A stretch of 13,480 bases of DNA from Caldifarciminota bacterium 4484_100 (GCA_002049785.1 MUKB01000087.1:1-13480); one strand, 5' to 3'. Counted from the stretch's first letter, positions 7,652 through 13,480 are shown. The notes: generated from the letters alone by a model not told the origin. Numbers and translations: made by a program.

Positions 7652-7660
7652 TTCACACCT

Positions 7661-8914
7661 CTAAAATTTTCTCTTTAAAATGATATGCAATTTGCCGTCG
7701 CGCCAGTTGCCATCCCTGGGCCAGGCAAGGATCAACTCACCTTTGGTTTCTTCTGAGGCCTGGGTCAACCCAAATCCATAGGCATAGATAAAGTTGTTCC
7801 CAACCCAGCCAAGATCGAGAAGAGGAAATAGAAACAGCCAGTGGTATTCAAGGTTGAACCAGTAAGCCTTTTTTGCAAAGAATTCTTCGTCCAAGTAGCC
7901 GCGGATATCATTAATGCCACCCAGTCGCAGGTAGTCGAAGAAATCGAATGAATTGGTGAGGACATAATAGTAATGGGGTTCAAGAGATAGGCCTTTAAAA
8001 TTTACTGCACCATCATATTTTATAGTTGTACGATCCGGGTTGCGAAATAGATATTCGATGCTGAGATTCTGGTGGATGATATTGTCATTATTATAGGAGA
8101 CGGCCAGACCCAGGGTATTGTGGGATTCTTGACTATTCTCGAACCCAGATTTGATTGAGACCCGGATATTTTCACCCACCGGTGCACTAAGCAGGGCATC
8201 GAATTTGACCTGACGCAGGCTGTCATATGTAAATAATGAGAAGTTGGCCTCAAATTCGGCTGGCGCAATAAGAACCGGTTCCACAAAATTTAAGGCAAAG
8301 AGTTTTTGATACTCATAGTTGAAATTTAATCGACGCAGGGTCCCCAGAAGGTTCAGGGTGTTGAATGCGAGTCCAAAGTGTTGATCCTCACGTGCAAAGG
8401 AACCGAAGAGATTGATATAATCGCTCTTGGTTTCTGTCAATTCGAAGTTAACATAGTAATTTCCATCCCTCAACCAGAGCTGTTCTTTGACATCGTTGAA
8501 GGCACCGGTCTGCAGGAGGCGAAATTTTGCCCGTTCAATATCCTTTAAAGAGAAGTACCGTTCCGAACTTAGATGGATAAAATTCCTGAGGACTTCAGGG
8601 ATGGTCTTTTTAATATTTGAAAATGTATAATCCCGAACTACCACCCGTTCACCTTCTTCGATTTTTAGAATTATCTTTTTAATACAATTATTTTCAGAAA
8701 CGACCTCTGGTGCTACACGGCAAAAAGGGAAACCTGCGTTATTGTATAGTATAATAATCTTTTTTATAAATTGCTCCAACCGTTCCTTATCACTACCGGG
8801 CTGGAAGTTACGCATCAGATAGTTGGCAGAGAAGAATCTATTACCAGAAATTTCAATTGTCGGCGTAAGATTTTCAGTCTGGAAAATGATGATTATGAAC
8901 TTAATCAATAGCAA
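7661..8914 (-). CDS. Omp85-family barrel protein with two POTRA domains
   Basis: An outer-membrane assembly or translocation protein of the Omp85 (BamA/TamA/FhaC) superfamily, small at 417 aa. Seen: a hydrophobic start (LLIKFIIIIF), a first POTRA-like domain beginning TIEISGNRFFSANYL (about 19-87), and a second one (about 90-160) ending in a FELTETKSDY linker. A barrel of about 250 residues follows, with the hallmark LGGINDIRGYL; IRGY at 337-340 is the conserved RGY/F motif of loop 6. The C-terminal residue is phenylalanine. Two POTRAs are fewer than BamA's five, so it is more like TamA, FhaC or a dedicated accessory. The start is uncertain: TTG at 8914 or 8908 are the only start codons after an in-frame TGA, with weak ribosome sites. 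It may help insert the barrels encoded immediately downstream. Confidence 0.82.
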   Translation of the reverse strand: MLLIKFIIIIFQTENLTPTIEISGNRFFSANYLMRNFQPGSDKERLEQFIKKIIILYNNAGFPFCRVAPEVVSENNCIKKIILKIEEGERVVVRDYTFSNIKKTIPEVLRNFIHLSSERYFSLKDIERAKFRLLQTGAFNDVKEQLWLRDGNYYVNFELTETKSDYINLFGSFAREDQHFGLAFNTLNLLGTLRRLNFNYEYQKLFALNFVEPVLIAPAEFEANFSLFTYDSLRQVKFDALLSAPVGENIRVSIKSGFENSQESHNTLGLAVSYNNDNIIHQNLSIEYLFRNPDRTTIKYDGAVNFKGLSLEPHYYYVLTNSFDFFDYLRLGGINDIRGYLDEEFFAKKAYWFNLEYHWLFLFPLLDLGWVGNNFIYAYGFGLTQASEETKGELILAWPRDGNWRDGKLHIILKRKF

Positions 8915-8931
8915 ATCGGCAGATACTCATT

Positions 8932-9438
8932 CTATGATTGAAAAAGATAGGGACGCCACTTAACACTTGGGTTTACAAACTCTCTAAGAATAAATGTGAA
9001 GTATGAGGGACGGCGGGGTTTTCTTAATAATTTCATCCCTGCCTGTTTCAGGGTGCGGTTTCCTTTTTTATTATTACATTCGAGACAGGCGCAGACAAGA
9101 TTTTCCCAGGAGTCATCGCCGCCCAGCGCCTTTGGTATAATATGGTCGGTCGTCATCATCCCGGTTCTTCTTCCACAATATTGACATTGATGATTATCCC
9201 GTTTGATAATATTCTTCTTGGTTAGAGAAATCTCTTTTCTTTTAATGTGGACGAAATATTTCAGCCTTATGACCGAAGGGATAGGATAGGCAACACTGAT
9301 TGCATGGATCATCGCACCATCCTCATTCTCAATCATCTCCACTTTACCCAGAATCAGAAGGGTTATTGCCCGCTTCAACTTGAGGATCGTGAGGGGCTCG
9401 TAATTTTGATTCAACAGAAGAACCGGTTTCTTTAACAT
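8932..9438 (-). CDS. HNH endonuclease family protein
   Basis: A member of the widespread stand-alone bacterial HNH family of about 170 aa, whose cellular role is not settled. Seen: VLLLNQNYEPL at the N-terminus, RAITLLILGKVEM, IPSVIRLKYFV, then the zinc and nuclease region. C85/C88 lie in CQYCG, D98-H99 in TTDHIIPKALGG, WENLV, and C118/C121 in CLECNNKKGNRT. The family's usual GMKLLRKP tail is present. All catalytic-type residues appear intact. I chose the ATG at 9438, which overlaps the stop of the preceding gene in a TGATG; the frame also begins at a TTG one codon earlier. There is no phage, intron or intein context, so this is probably a host housekeeping-type gene carried in the operon. 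Confidence 0.9.
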   Translation of the reverse strand: MLKKPVLLLNQNYEPLTILKLKRAITLLILGKVEMIENEDGAMIHAISVAYPIPSVIRLKYFVHIKRKEISLTKKNIIKRDNHQCQYCGRRTGMMTTDHIIPKALGGDDSWENLVCACLECNNKKGNRTLKQAGMKLLRKPRRPSYFTFILREFVNPSVKWRPYLFQS

Positions 9439-9803
9439 CAATAATGGACCTTAATTTCAGCAATCTGGTCTATCTTATAATGGCGATGGAAGGTAAAAAA
9501 TCCGAAGATACTGGCGGAATCGTCGTATTCAACATAGATCCTGAAGGAATCGGGTATACTGTGATCAATCCAGATATTCTCCGGAGTAAGGGCCAGTTTT
9601 GCCTCGGCAGCTTCTTTTATTAGATTATCGATGATCCCTTCATCGGATTGAACCGGTCCCAGTTCTACTGCATCCTTGACCTTTTCCTTGATTGCATTGT
9701 AGGTAAAGTTGGGGCGGTATAGTTGATATCCGGCATAGCCGATTAATATCAGGATGATAATTATAACTATCGCCCCGAAACCTGAGATGCCTCGACTTCT
9801 CAT
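9438..9803 (-). CDS. Single-pass membrane protein, DUF4845-like
   Basis: A 121-aa protein with a short cytoplasmic N-terminus (MRSRGISGFG), one strong membrane helix (about 10-29, AIVIIIILILIGYAGYQLY) and a small extracytoplasmic domain with helix then strand character ending KIDQIAEIKVHY. The architecture resembles DUF4845 proteins, which are one-TM proteins of unknown function with a YF.V/I K-type stretch after the helix. This is a tentative match by pattern. The ATG overlaps the TPR stop (TAATG) and has AAAGGGGGT 6 nt upstream inside the end of the TPR gene. It overlaps the HNH gene by TGATG, so the three genes are translationally coupled. Confidence 0.72.
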   Translation of the reverse strand: MRSRGISGFGAIVIIIILILIGYAGYQLYRPNFTYNAIKEKVKDAVELGPVQSDEGIIDNLIKEAAEAKLALTPENIWIDHSIPDSFRIYVEYDDSASIFGFFTFHRHYKIDQIAEIKVHY

Positions 9804-10957
9804 TATTTACCCCCTTTACAATAGAACCATTTGTCTTCATTTAACCCCTTTATCCATTTCCGACAGCGTACAATCTCATTGCTTGCATAGCTACTGAACT
9901 GAGGATCCGCCTTTGCCTTTTTATAGTGGTTGATTGCGACATTGAAGGAGGTCAATGCACTATTGAGAATCGAACAGTTCTTCTTGGATTTGTTCTTATC
10001 CCACTTTATCTTTGTATAATAGCCCTTCCTTTCGTATATATCGCCCAGAAGCACCGAACCATAGAGGTTGTTCGGTTCGATGGCCAGGGCCTTTCTCACA
10101 TAATTTTCTGCGCTGGTCAATTTTTTCTGTGAGAGATAGAGGTCAGCGATGCGAAACAACGGCTGGGCAGATTTCGGGTCTAATTTTAAGGCCTCTTCGT
10201 ATTCCTTCTGGGCAGATTTATATTTTTTCACCAGCTGATAAAGTGAGCCCAGCTGAAGGTGATAATAGTAGTTATCCGGTTCCTTGGAGAGTAAAAATTT
10301 GTATTCATCAATTGCCTCTGAATAGCGTTTCATATCCATCAGGACCTCGGCAAGTTTCTTTCTTACTTCAGTATTCTCAGGCCGCTTCTTCTTCAGCTGT
10401 TGAAGATAGGAGACCGCCTTATCCGGTTCCCCCATCTCTTTATAGACATTGGCAAGCGCAAACATTGTGGTAAGGTTGTTCGGTTCTACACTTAGGCTTT
10501 TCTGATAATAAGAGAGGGCTTTATCATATTCCTTGGTCTTTGTATAGATATATCCGAGACCATTGAGCAGGTTGACATTGGTAGAATCGTAGTGCAGTCC
10601 CTGTTCAAATTCGGCGATGGCATCAGGATATCGCTTAAATTTACTGTATAAGGCACCAAGCCCTTCATAGGCACGGGGATCCTTGGGGTCAATCTTTTTT
10701 GCATAATTATATGTGGATTCAGCCTCGGCAATATTCCGTTTATAACGATATGCCTTGGCTAAGGCGATATATGCACCATAATATTTTGGCCAGAGTTTAA
10801 TCGCCTCTTTTAGATGTTCAATCGCCGGGTCATATTTGCCCTGCTTTATATATTCATAGGCGATCGAATATTCCTGCTGTGCAAGCTCTTTATTATTCTT
10901 TTCAGGCTGTGTGGGAATTTTTTGTCGCTGAAAGACAGATTGAGGAGGGGGGTCCAA
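9803..10957 (-). CDS. Tetratricopeptide-repeat protein
   Basis: A 384-aa protein made almost entirely of TPR motifs, helical-pair repeats that form a scaffold for protein contacts. About eight or nine 34-residue units run from about residue 26 to 300, with the usual W/LG.AY/A..P pattern, for example AIEHLKEAIKLWPKYYGAY and ALSYYQKSLSVEPNNL. The last part (FNVAINHYKKAKAD...) is a looser repeat. The frame gives no signal peptide or lipobox. The start is uncertain: TTG at 10957 is the only start codon in the open frame after TGA, it has no proper ribosome site, and it lies inside a strong leader hairpin. It is the first gene of the minus-strand operon, following the predicted promoter. The true N-terminus may differ. 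Confidence 0.82.
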   Translation of the reverse strand: MDPPPQSVFQRQKIPTQPEKNNKELAQQEYSIAYEYIKQGKYDPAIEHLKEAIKLWPKYYGAYIALAKAYRYKRNIAEAESTYNYAKKIDPKDPRAYEGLGALYSKFKRYPDAIAEFEQGLHYDSTNVNLLNGLGYIYTKTKEYDKALSYYQKSLSVEPNNLTTMFALANVYKEMGEPDKAVSYLQQLKKKRPENTEVRKKLAEVLMDMKRYSEAIDEYKFLLSKEPDNYYYHLQLGSLYQLVKKYKSAQKEYEEALKLDPKSAQPLFRIADLYLSQKKLTSAENYVRKALAIEPNNLYGSVLLGDIYERKGYYTKIKWDKNKSKKNCSILNSALTSFNVAINHYKKAKADPQFSSYASNEIVRCRKWIKGLNEDKWFYCKGGK

Positions 10958-11006
10958 AAGGGGGGTTGTTCTCTCGTTAGGAGGTGTCTTATTGGACCTC
11001 CCTCCT
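10943..11006 (-). promoter_or_regulatory. Operon leader with two alternative hairpins
   Basis: On the minus strand AGGAGGGAGGTCCAA (11006-10992) pairs with TTGGACCCCCCTCCT (10957-10943): 15 bp with one mismatch. The same purine stretch also pairs in another way: TTAGGAGG (11008-11001) with CCTCCTAA (10984-10977), 8 bp perfect. The two pairings exclude each other. The first buries the purine-rich, ribosome-site-like stretch and the TTG assigned as the TPR start. The second leaves that TTG free. This could be an attenuator or translational switch, or only a structured 5' end. The pairings are seen directly; any function is inference. Confidence 0.45.
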
Positions 11007-11020
11007 AATAATTTTAATCA

Positions 11021-11048
11021 ATTATAATGAAAATGGTTAAATAATCAA
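11021..11048 (-). promoter_or_regulatory. Predicted sigma70-type promoter for the minus-strand operon
   Basis: On the minus strand, TTGATT (11048-11043, matching TTGACA at four positions) is 16 nt from a perfect TATAAT (11026-11021). This places the transcript start near 11013-11015, about 57 nt before the TPR start. It faces the operon and is the only convincing promoter seen between 10957 and 11700. Confidence 0.5.
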
Positions 11049-11063
11049 GGGCTCGATGTAAAT

Positions 11064-11082
11064 GTTAACAGACATAGTTAAC
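11064..11082. repeat. GTTAAC inverted pair upstream of the promoter
   Basis: Two GTTAAC hexamers, each a palindrome, separated by 7 nt (11064-11069 and 11077-11082). They lie about 16 bp upstream of the predicted -35 box. They could be an operator half-site pair, but AT-rich DNA gives such pairs by chance. Confidence 0.25.
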
Positions 11083-11113
11083 GGTTTAGAAAAAAAATCA
11101 AAAAACCGAGAAG

Positions 11114-11152
11114 ATTGATACTGGATACTTCCTGGATGCTTGATACTCGATA
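11114..11152 (+). repeat. Direct repeat ttgatact(g/c)gatac
   Basis: A 14-nt sequence occurs at 11114-11127 and 11139-11152 with one mismatch, with further CTGGAT words between and after them. It opens the repeat mosaic. Confidence 0.5.
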
Positions 11153-11170
11153 CATGATTCTGGATAAAAA

Positions 11171-11218
11171 CATTTAGTCATTGAGTCAATAAAAACATAA
11201 GTCATTTAGTCATTGAGT
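11171..11218 (+). repeat. 16-nt direct repeat catttagtcattgagt
   Basis: Exact copies at 11171-11186 and 11203-11218, followed by a degenerate third AAGTCATTGA at about 11223-11232. The spacing is 32 nt. Confidence 0.65.
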
Positions 11219-11231
11219 TATTAAGTCATTG

Positions 11232-11282
11232 AAAAACCAGATAAACCAGAAAAACGAGAAAAACCAGAGAAACCAGAAAACC
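11232..11282 (+). repeat. 9-nt minisatellite, block 1
   Basis: Five consecutive units of consensus ANAAACCAG (aaaaaccag, ataaaccag, aaaaacgag, aaaaaccag, agaaaccag), then a partial unit. The period is exactly 9. Confidence 0.8.
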
Positions 11283-11304
11283 ATTTCGGATTTAAAAAAA
11301 TGTC

Positions 11305-11325
11305 ACCCTGAACTTGTTTCAGGGT
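11305..11325 (+). repeat. Hairpin repeat copy 1 (ACCCTGAA stem)
   Basis: ACCCTGAA (11305-11312) and TTCAGGGT (11318-11325) form a perfect 8-bp stem with a CTTGT loop. This matches a dispersed intergenic element seen in many bacterial genomes, whose translation gives the familiar HPELVSGS peptide. Confidence 0.75.
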
Positions 11326-11336
11326 CTAAATCTTTT

Positions 11337-11388
11337 CAACCAGAAAAACCAGAAAAACGAGATAAACCAGAAAAACGAGATAAACCAG
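11337..11388 (+). repeat. 9-nt minisatellite, block 2
   Basis: After caaccag come aaaaaccag, aaaaacgag, ataaaccag, aaaaacgag, ataaaccag in strict 9-nt register. The alternating last four units suggest duplication of an 18-nt pair. Confidence 0.8.
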
Positions 11389-11401
11389 ATATCTTCAGCC
11401 T

Positions 11402-11421
11402 GCAGGGCGTCCTCGCCCTGC
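11402..11421 (+). repeat. GC-rich hairpin 1 (loop TCCT)
   Basis: GCAGGGCG (11402-11409) pairs perfectly with CGCCCTGC (11414-11421) around TCCT. It is the first of three hairpins with CG closing a pyrimidine loop. Confidence 0.7.
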
Positions 11422-11436
11422 GGAACCAAATCTATC

Positions 11437-11451
11437 GGGGCGAGACGCCCC
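11437..11451 (-). repeat. GC-rich hairpin 2 (loop TCT on minus strand)
   Basis: GGGGCG and CGCCCC, a 6-bp perfect stem around AGA. Read on the minus strand the loop is CG-TCT-CG, the same core as hairpin 3 in the opposite orientation. Confidence 0.7.
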
Positions 11452-11470
11452 TTGGCTATATTAATAGAAA

Positions 11471-11489
11471 GCAGACCGTCTCGGTCTGC
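11471..11489 (+). repeat. GC-rich hairpin 3 (loop TCT)
   Basis: GCAGACCG (11471-11478) pairs perfectly with CGGTCTGC (11482-11489) around TCT. It shares the CGTCTCG core with hairpin 2 while the outer stem differs. Confidence 0.7.
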
Positions 11490-11530
11490 AATGACTTAAT
11501 AACATAATGACGCAATGGCTAAAGGCTTTT

Positions 11531-11555
11531 CAACCAGAGAAACGAGAAAAACCAG
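11531..11555 (+). repeat. 9-nt minisatellite, block 3
   Basis: caaccag, agaaacgag, aaaaaccag: a short block of the same 9-nt repeat, directly before the second catttcggattt word. Confidence 0.7.
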
Positions 11556-11595
11556 AGAGGCATTTCGGATTTCGGAATTGAAAAAGAAAAAAGTC

Positions 11596-11616
11596 ATTCT
11601 GAATTTATTTCAGAAT
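11596..11616 (+). repeat. Hairpin repeat copy 2 (ATTCTGAA stem)
   Basis: ATTCTGAA (11596-11603) and TTCAGAAT (11609-11616) form a perfect 8-bp stem with a TTTAT loop. Compared with copy 1, two C-G pairs became T-A pairs on both arms, so the stem is kept by paired changes. Confidence 0.72.
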
Positions 11617-11632
11617 CTCAATTCAATATTTT

Positions 11633-11675
11633 CAACCAGAAAAACCAGATAAACAAGACAAACCAGAAAAACCAG
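11633..11675 (+). repeat. 9-nt minisatellite, block 4
   Basis: caaccag followed by aaaaaccag, ataaacaag, acaaaccag, aaaaaccag in 9-nt register, about 36 bp from the end of the next gene. Confidence 0.78.
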
Positions 11676-11711
11676 AGATACTGGACCGGGTGAGGTTAGA
11701 AAACTATTGTA

Positions 11712-12761
11712 CTATTTTTTGGGGTAGTATTGGCTCAGGATATGATGGAGAAATATCTCTATTTCATTGTTTTCAGGATTCACCTCGAGTGCCTTTTTAA
11801 AGAAGTGGATAACACCCTTTATGTCTCGGCGATTCTGGGCAATCAGTCCTTTAAGAAAATATTCCTGTCCCCGGAGATAACGGAAGAATTTTTCTGAATC
11901 TTCAATATTTTTTATGACATTTTGGGGATTACTGCGCAGGGAGATCAACGATTTGAGGTTTGTGGTCCAGTTTTCAGGGATTATGCTTTGGGGGGTGAAG
12001 TATTCCAGATAGGGTCTGTTATCAGTATTTATCGGATGAGCCTGGGTGAGCTCTTTGACTGCATCCTCATCAAGCATAATTGAACTGGCAAAAAGATATG
12101 GGTCATTTAGAATGTCATCCGCCAGTTCGAATAGGACATTTTTAAGTTTTTGAAAATCTATGGTTGCTTTTTTTGGAGTTCCCAGAAGTATGCCATGGGA
12201 ATGTGCCAGCCAGATTGTGGTATGGGGAAATACTGTAGCAAAGGTTTTTATTGCTGTTTTGAACTCTTCGTTTGAGAGTTTATGGAGAGGAAGGTACTGG
12301 GCAATAACACCGTTCTGGTTGAGATGCGCTTTACATAATCGGAAGAATTCAAGTGTATATAGGCTGCCACACCCGAGGGCCGGATGGGTTGGATCACAGG
12401 ATATTATGTCATATTTTTTGTCGGTGAGAAGCAGATAATTCCGTCCGTCACCCGCAATAAAATTGACCTTAGGATTATGAACAATATTACGATTGAAACG
12501 GGCAAAATATTTTGCTGCCGGTTTGACCCCGGGACAGATCTCAACACAATCGAGTCTTTTAACCGGATGCCAGGCAATGGTGGATGAGGTGATACCGATT
12601 CCAAAACCGATTACTAAAGCGGTCTCTGCTTCGGGGTTGAAGAGAAATGGAAGTTCTCCCAGCATCTTCACCACCTTCAGTGCATCATAGGTTACACCAC
12701 AGACTGCACTGTTATTAATGTAGCATGCCCGGATACCTGTGTATCTATCTTCAGATAGATA
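11712..12761 (-). CDS. Spermidine synthase-like methyltransferase-fold domain, C-terminal part of a broken gene
   Basis: The soluble half of a fused membrane/spermidine synthase-like protein. Starting with GTG at 12674 gives 320 aa, but the frame stays open to 12761, just after a TGA, and the added residues EDRYTGIRACYINN and VTYDALKVVKML are clearly homologous. Seen: LPFLFNPEAETALVIGFGIGIT (nucleotide-type glycine motif), DCVEICPGV, GDGRNYLLLTDKKYDII and DPTHPALGCGSLYTLEFF. In true spermidine synthases the acidic residue near this last motif is catalytic; here the motif differs, so the substrate is unknown. The last 55 residues form a TPR-like hairpin (EYFLKGLIAQ...ALEVNPENNE). Its membrane half lies just upstream, but about 150 residues expected between them are missing. 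Probably non-functional as sequenced. Confidence 0.7.
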   Translation of the reverse strand, partial: YLSEDRYTGIRACYINNSAVCGVTYDALKVVKMLGELPFLFNPEAETALVIGFGIGITSSTIAWHPVKRLDCVEICPGVKPAAKYFARFNRNIVHNPKVNFIAGDGRNYLLLTDKKYDIISCDPTHPALGCGSLYTLEFFRLCKAHLNQNGVIAQYLPLHKLSNEEFKTAIKTFATVFPHTTIWLAHSHGILLGTPKKATIDFQKLKNVLFELADDILNDPYLFASSIMLDEDAVKELTQAHPINTDNRPYLEYFTPQSIIPENWTTNLKSLISLRSNPQNVIKNIEDSEKFFRYLRGQEYFLKGLIAQNRRDIKGVIHFFKKALEVNPENNEIEIFLHHILSQYYPKK

Positions 12762-13480
12762 TCACCTATACCCTGGCCCAGGGTCTGGAGGGAACGGTTA
12801 TTGAGTCGGCAGATCAGGGGAAAGCTTATTCCCATAAAAAGGGCGGGCAGGAACATTATTACGAGGGCAAGGACCAGACCCGGCAAGGTGATTCTTAAGA
12901 GAGCAATTTTTAGTAACCCGCTCAAAGGGAAGAGTAAATCGGGAAATCCATTTAGAAGGAACGCAGTTGCAATCACATATCCGCCAATCACACTTAAGGT
13001 GATTACCAGCCAGATATGGCCCCTTTTAGTCTGACTTAGACATCGGGTGTATAGATAACCACCAATAGATATTCCAAGAAGATAGACCACCAACACAACA
13101 GCAAAGGTATAGGCGGTTCCAAGAAGATAGACCACCAACACAACAGCAAAGGTATAGGCGGTATTGGCAAGGAAGATACTCAGGGCGCGTAGCCAGAAGA
13201 TCTCCAGGGCGAGCCCGATAAAACCGGTTATTGTAGCAACAGCCAACAACAGTAGTGAATCCCTCCGGTGAATTTCTATCTCTATTTCTTTCTCATTCTT
13301 AACCGTACTTTCAGAACCCAAAAAAAGAAGGGTAATCAACCCCATCGCAAGGTTAATGGCAATCGCCAGGATCTGGGTCTGGAACTGGCCAAGATTTCTG
13401 ATGAGAATGGTTCCGGTTAATCCCGCACCGATAATTCCACCCACAGAGATTGTGGTATAGAGTATTCCGATTCCCGGACC
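12692..13480 (-). CDS. Membrane half of a fused MFS/spermidine synthase-like protein, partial at window edge
   Basis: A hydrophobic fragment open through the right edge, so the real start is outside the window; the GTG at 13444 is only an internal codon. Seen: GILYTTISVGGIIGAGL (end of the first membrane half in this family), a charged linker, then TGFIGLALEIFWLRALSIFLANTAYTF, LLGISIGGYLYTR and MFLPALFMGISFPLICRL ending with GQGIGDIY. This is the order expected for large membrane-embedded spermidine synthase-like proteins. After GDIY the frame runs out of register and ends at TAG/TAA within 20 residues: the true family sequence resumes in another frame as EDRYTGIR. The fragment also holds a 15-residue perfect duplication (TAYTFAVVLVVYLLG twice) within a membrane helix. 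Confidence 0.72.
   Translation of the reverse strand, partial: GPGIGILYTTISVGGIIGAGLTGTILIRNLGQFQTQILAIAINLAMGLITLLFLGSESTVKNEKEIEIEIHRRDSLLLLAVATITGFIGLALEIFWLRALSIFLANTAYTFAVVLVVYLLGTAYTFAVVLVVYLLGISIGGYLYTRCLSQTKRGHIWLVITLSVIGGYVIATAFLLNGFPDLLFPLSGLLKIALLRITLPGLVLALVIMFLPALFMGISFPLICRLNNRSLQTLGQGIGDIYLKIDTQVSGHATLITVQSVV
12742..12761. repeat. Palindrome at the deletion/frameshift junction
   Basis: TATCTATC (12742-12749), TTCA, GATAGATA (12754-12761): a perfect 8-bp inverted repeat with a 4-nt loop. It lies exactly where the membrane half and synthase half of the broken gene are joined out of frame. Confidence 0.75.
13072..13161 (-). repeat. Perfect 45-bp tandem duplication inside a membrane helix
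   Basis: Positions 13072-13116 and 13117-13161 are identical over 45 bp and abut without a spacer. On the coding strand this duplicates TAYTFAVVLVVYLLG in frame. Family members have one such stretch between NTAYTF and GISIGG, so the second copy is an insertion and must be recent, as no base differs. Confidence 0.9.

Larger units (their letters stand above)
11101..11700. other. Intergenic repeat mosaic, no credible gene
   Basis: About 600 bp without a plausible gene. It holds four blocks of a 9-nt tandem repeat, two short direct-repeat pairs, two copies of a TGAA/TTCA-stem hairpin and three hairpins with a CG-TCT-CG type loop. The order catttcggattt - hairpin - ttttcaaccag - 9-nt block occurs twice (about 11282-11388 and 11561-11675), so a composite unit seems to have been duplicated and then diverged. 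Plus-strand open frames through it are repeat translation. Confidence 0.8.

Noticed and set aside
8932..9438. Homing endonuclease or mobile-element role for the HNH gene
   Set aside because: No intron, intein, transposase or target-site signs; the sequence matches the widespread stand-alone chromosomal HNH family.
11229..11507. Plus-strand open frame of 92 aa (KNQRNQK..., CHPELVSGSKS...)
   Set aside because: It is the translation of the 9-nt minisatellite and a dispersed hairpin repeat; HPELVSGS is a familiar repeat-derived artefact, and no ribosome site or domain supports a gene.
11171..11675. Possible CRISPR array
   Set aside because: The repeats are 9-16 nt, tandem or irregularly spaced, without unique 30-40 nt spacers, and no cas genes are present.

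Overview
The window appears to be a chromosomal segment of an uncultured diderm bacterium. It encodes several outer-membrane proteins (an Omp85-type barrel, a Wzi-like barrel and a DUF6029-like protein) and a periplasmic TlpA-type thioredoxin, with moderately AT-rich coding DNA, many TTG/GTG starts and very tight gene packing. The gene content would suit an FCB-related or WOR-3-like candidate phylum, but there is no rRNA or other marker here, so this placement is a guess.

Layout. (1) Positions 1-1790, plus strand: a family 2 glycosyltransferase, the nucleotidase SurE and an unrecognised 115-aa protein, packed with overlaps. (2) Positions 1793-10957, minus strand: one probable operon, transcribed right to left: TPR protein, a one-TM DUF4845-like protein, HNH endonuclease, two-POTRA Omp85 barrel, Wzi-like barrel, TlpA-like thioredoxin, a DUF6029-like protein split by a frameshift, a 45-aa membrane CXXC protein, a NapH-like membrane polyferredoxin, and a GltD-like FAD/NAD(P) oxidoreductase with an N-terminal membrane domain. 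It converges on the plus-strand genes with 2 bp between stop codons. (3) Positions 10943-11048: a probable promoter and a leader with two mutually exclusive hairpins. (4) Positions about 11100-11700: no credible gene, but a mosaic of 9-nt minisatellites, direct repeats and several hairpin families. (5) Positions 11712-13480, minus strand: a broken membrane-bound spermidine synthase-like gene running off the right edge. It carries a perfect 45-bp tandem duplication and an internal deletion/frameshift centred on a palindrome.

The most interesting content is at 1793-6284. Consecutive genes could form a transmembrane electron relay: NAD(P)H to a membrane-tethered flavoprotein, to a membrane Fe-S protein, to a tiny periplasm-facing CXXC peptide and/or a periplasmic thioredoxin. 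That would be a DsbD/CcdA-like function without DsbD or CcdA. The co-transcribed Omp85 and barrel genes suggest that envelope biogenesis and thiol handling are expressed together. The electron path is inferred from domains and gene order and has not been shown.

Three lesions (the DUF6029 frameshift, the synthase deletion and the tandem duplication) mean either real gene decay or local assembly error. Read-level checks would separate these.
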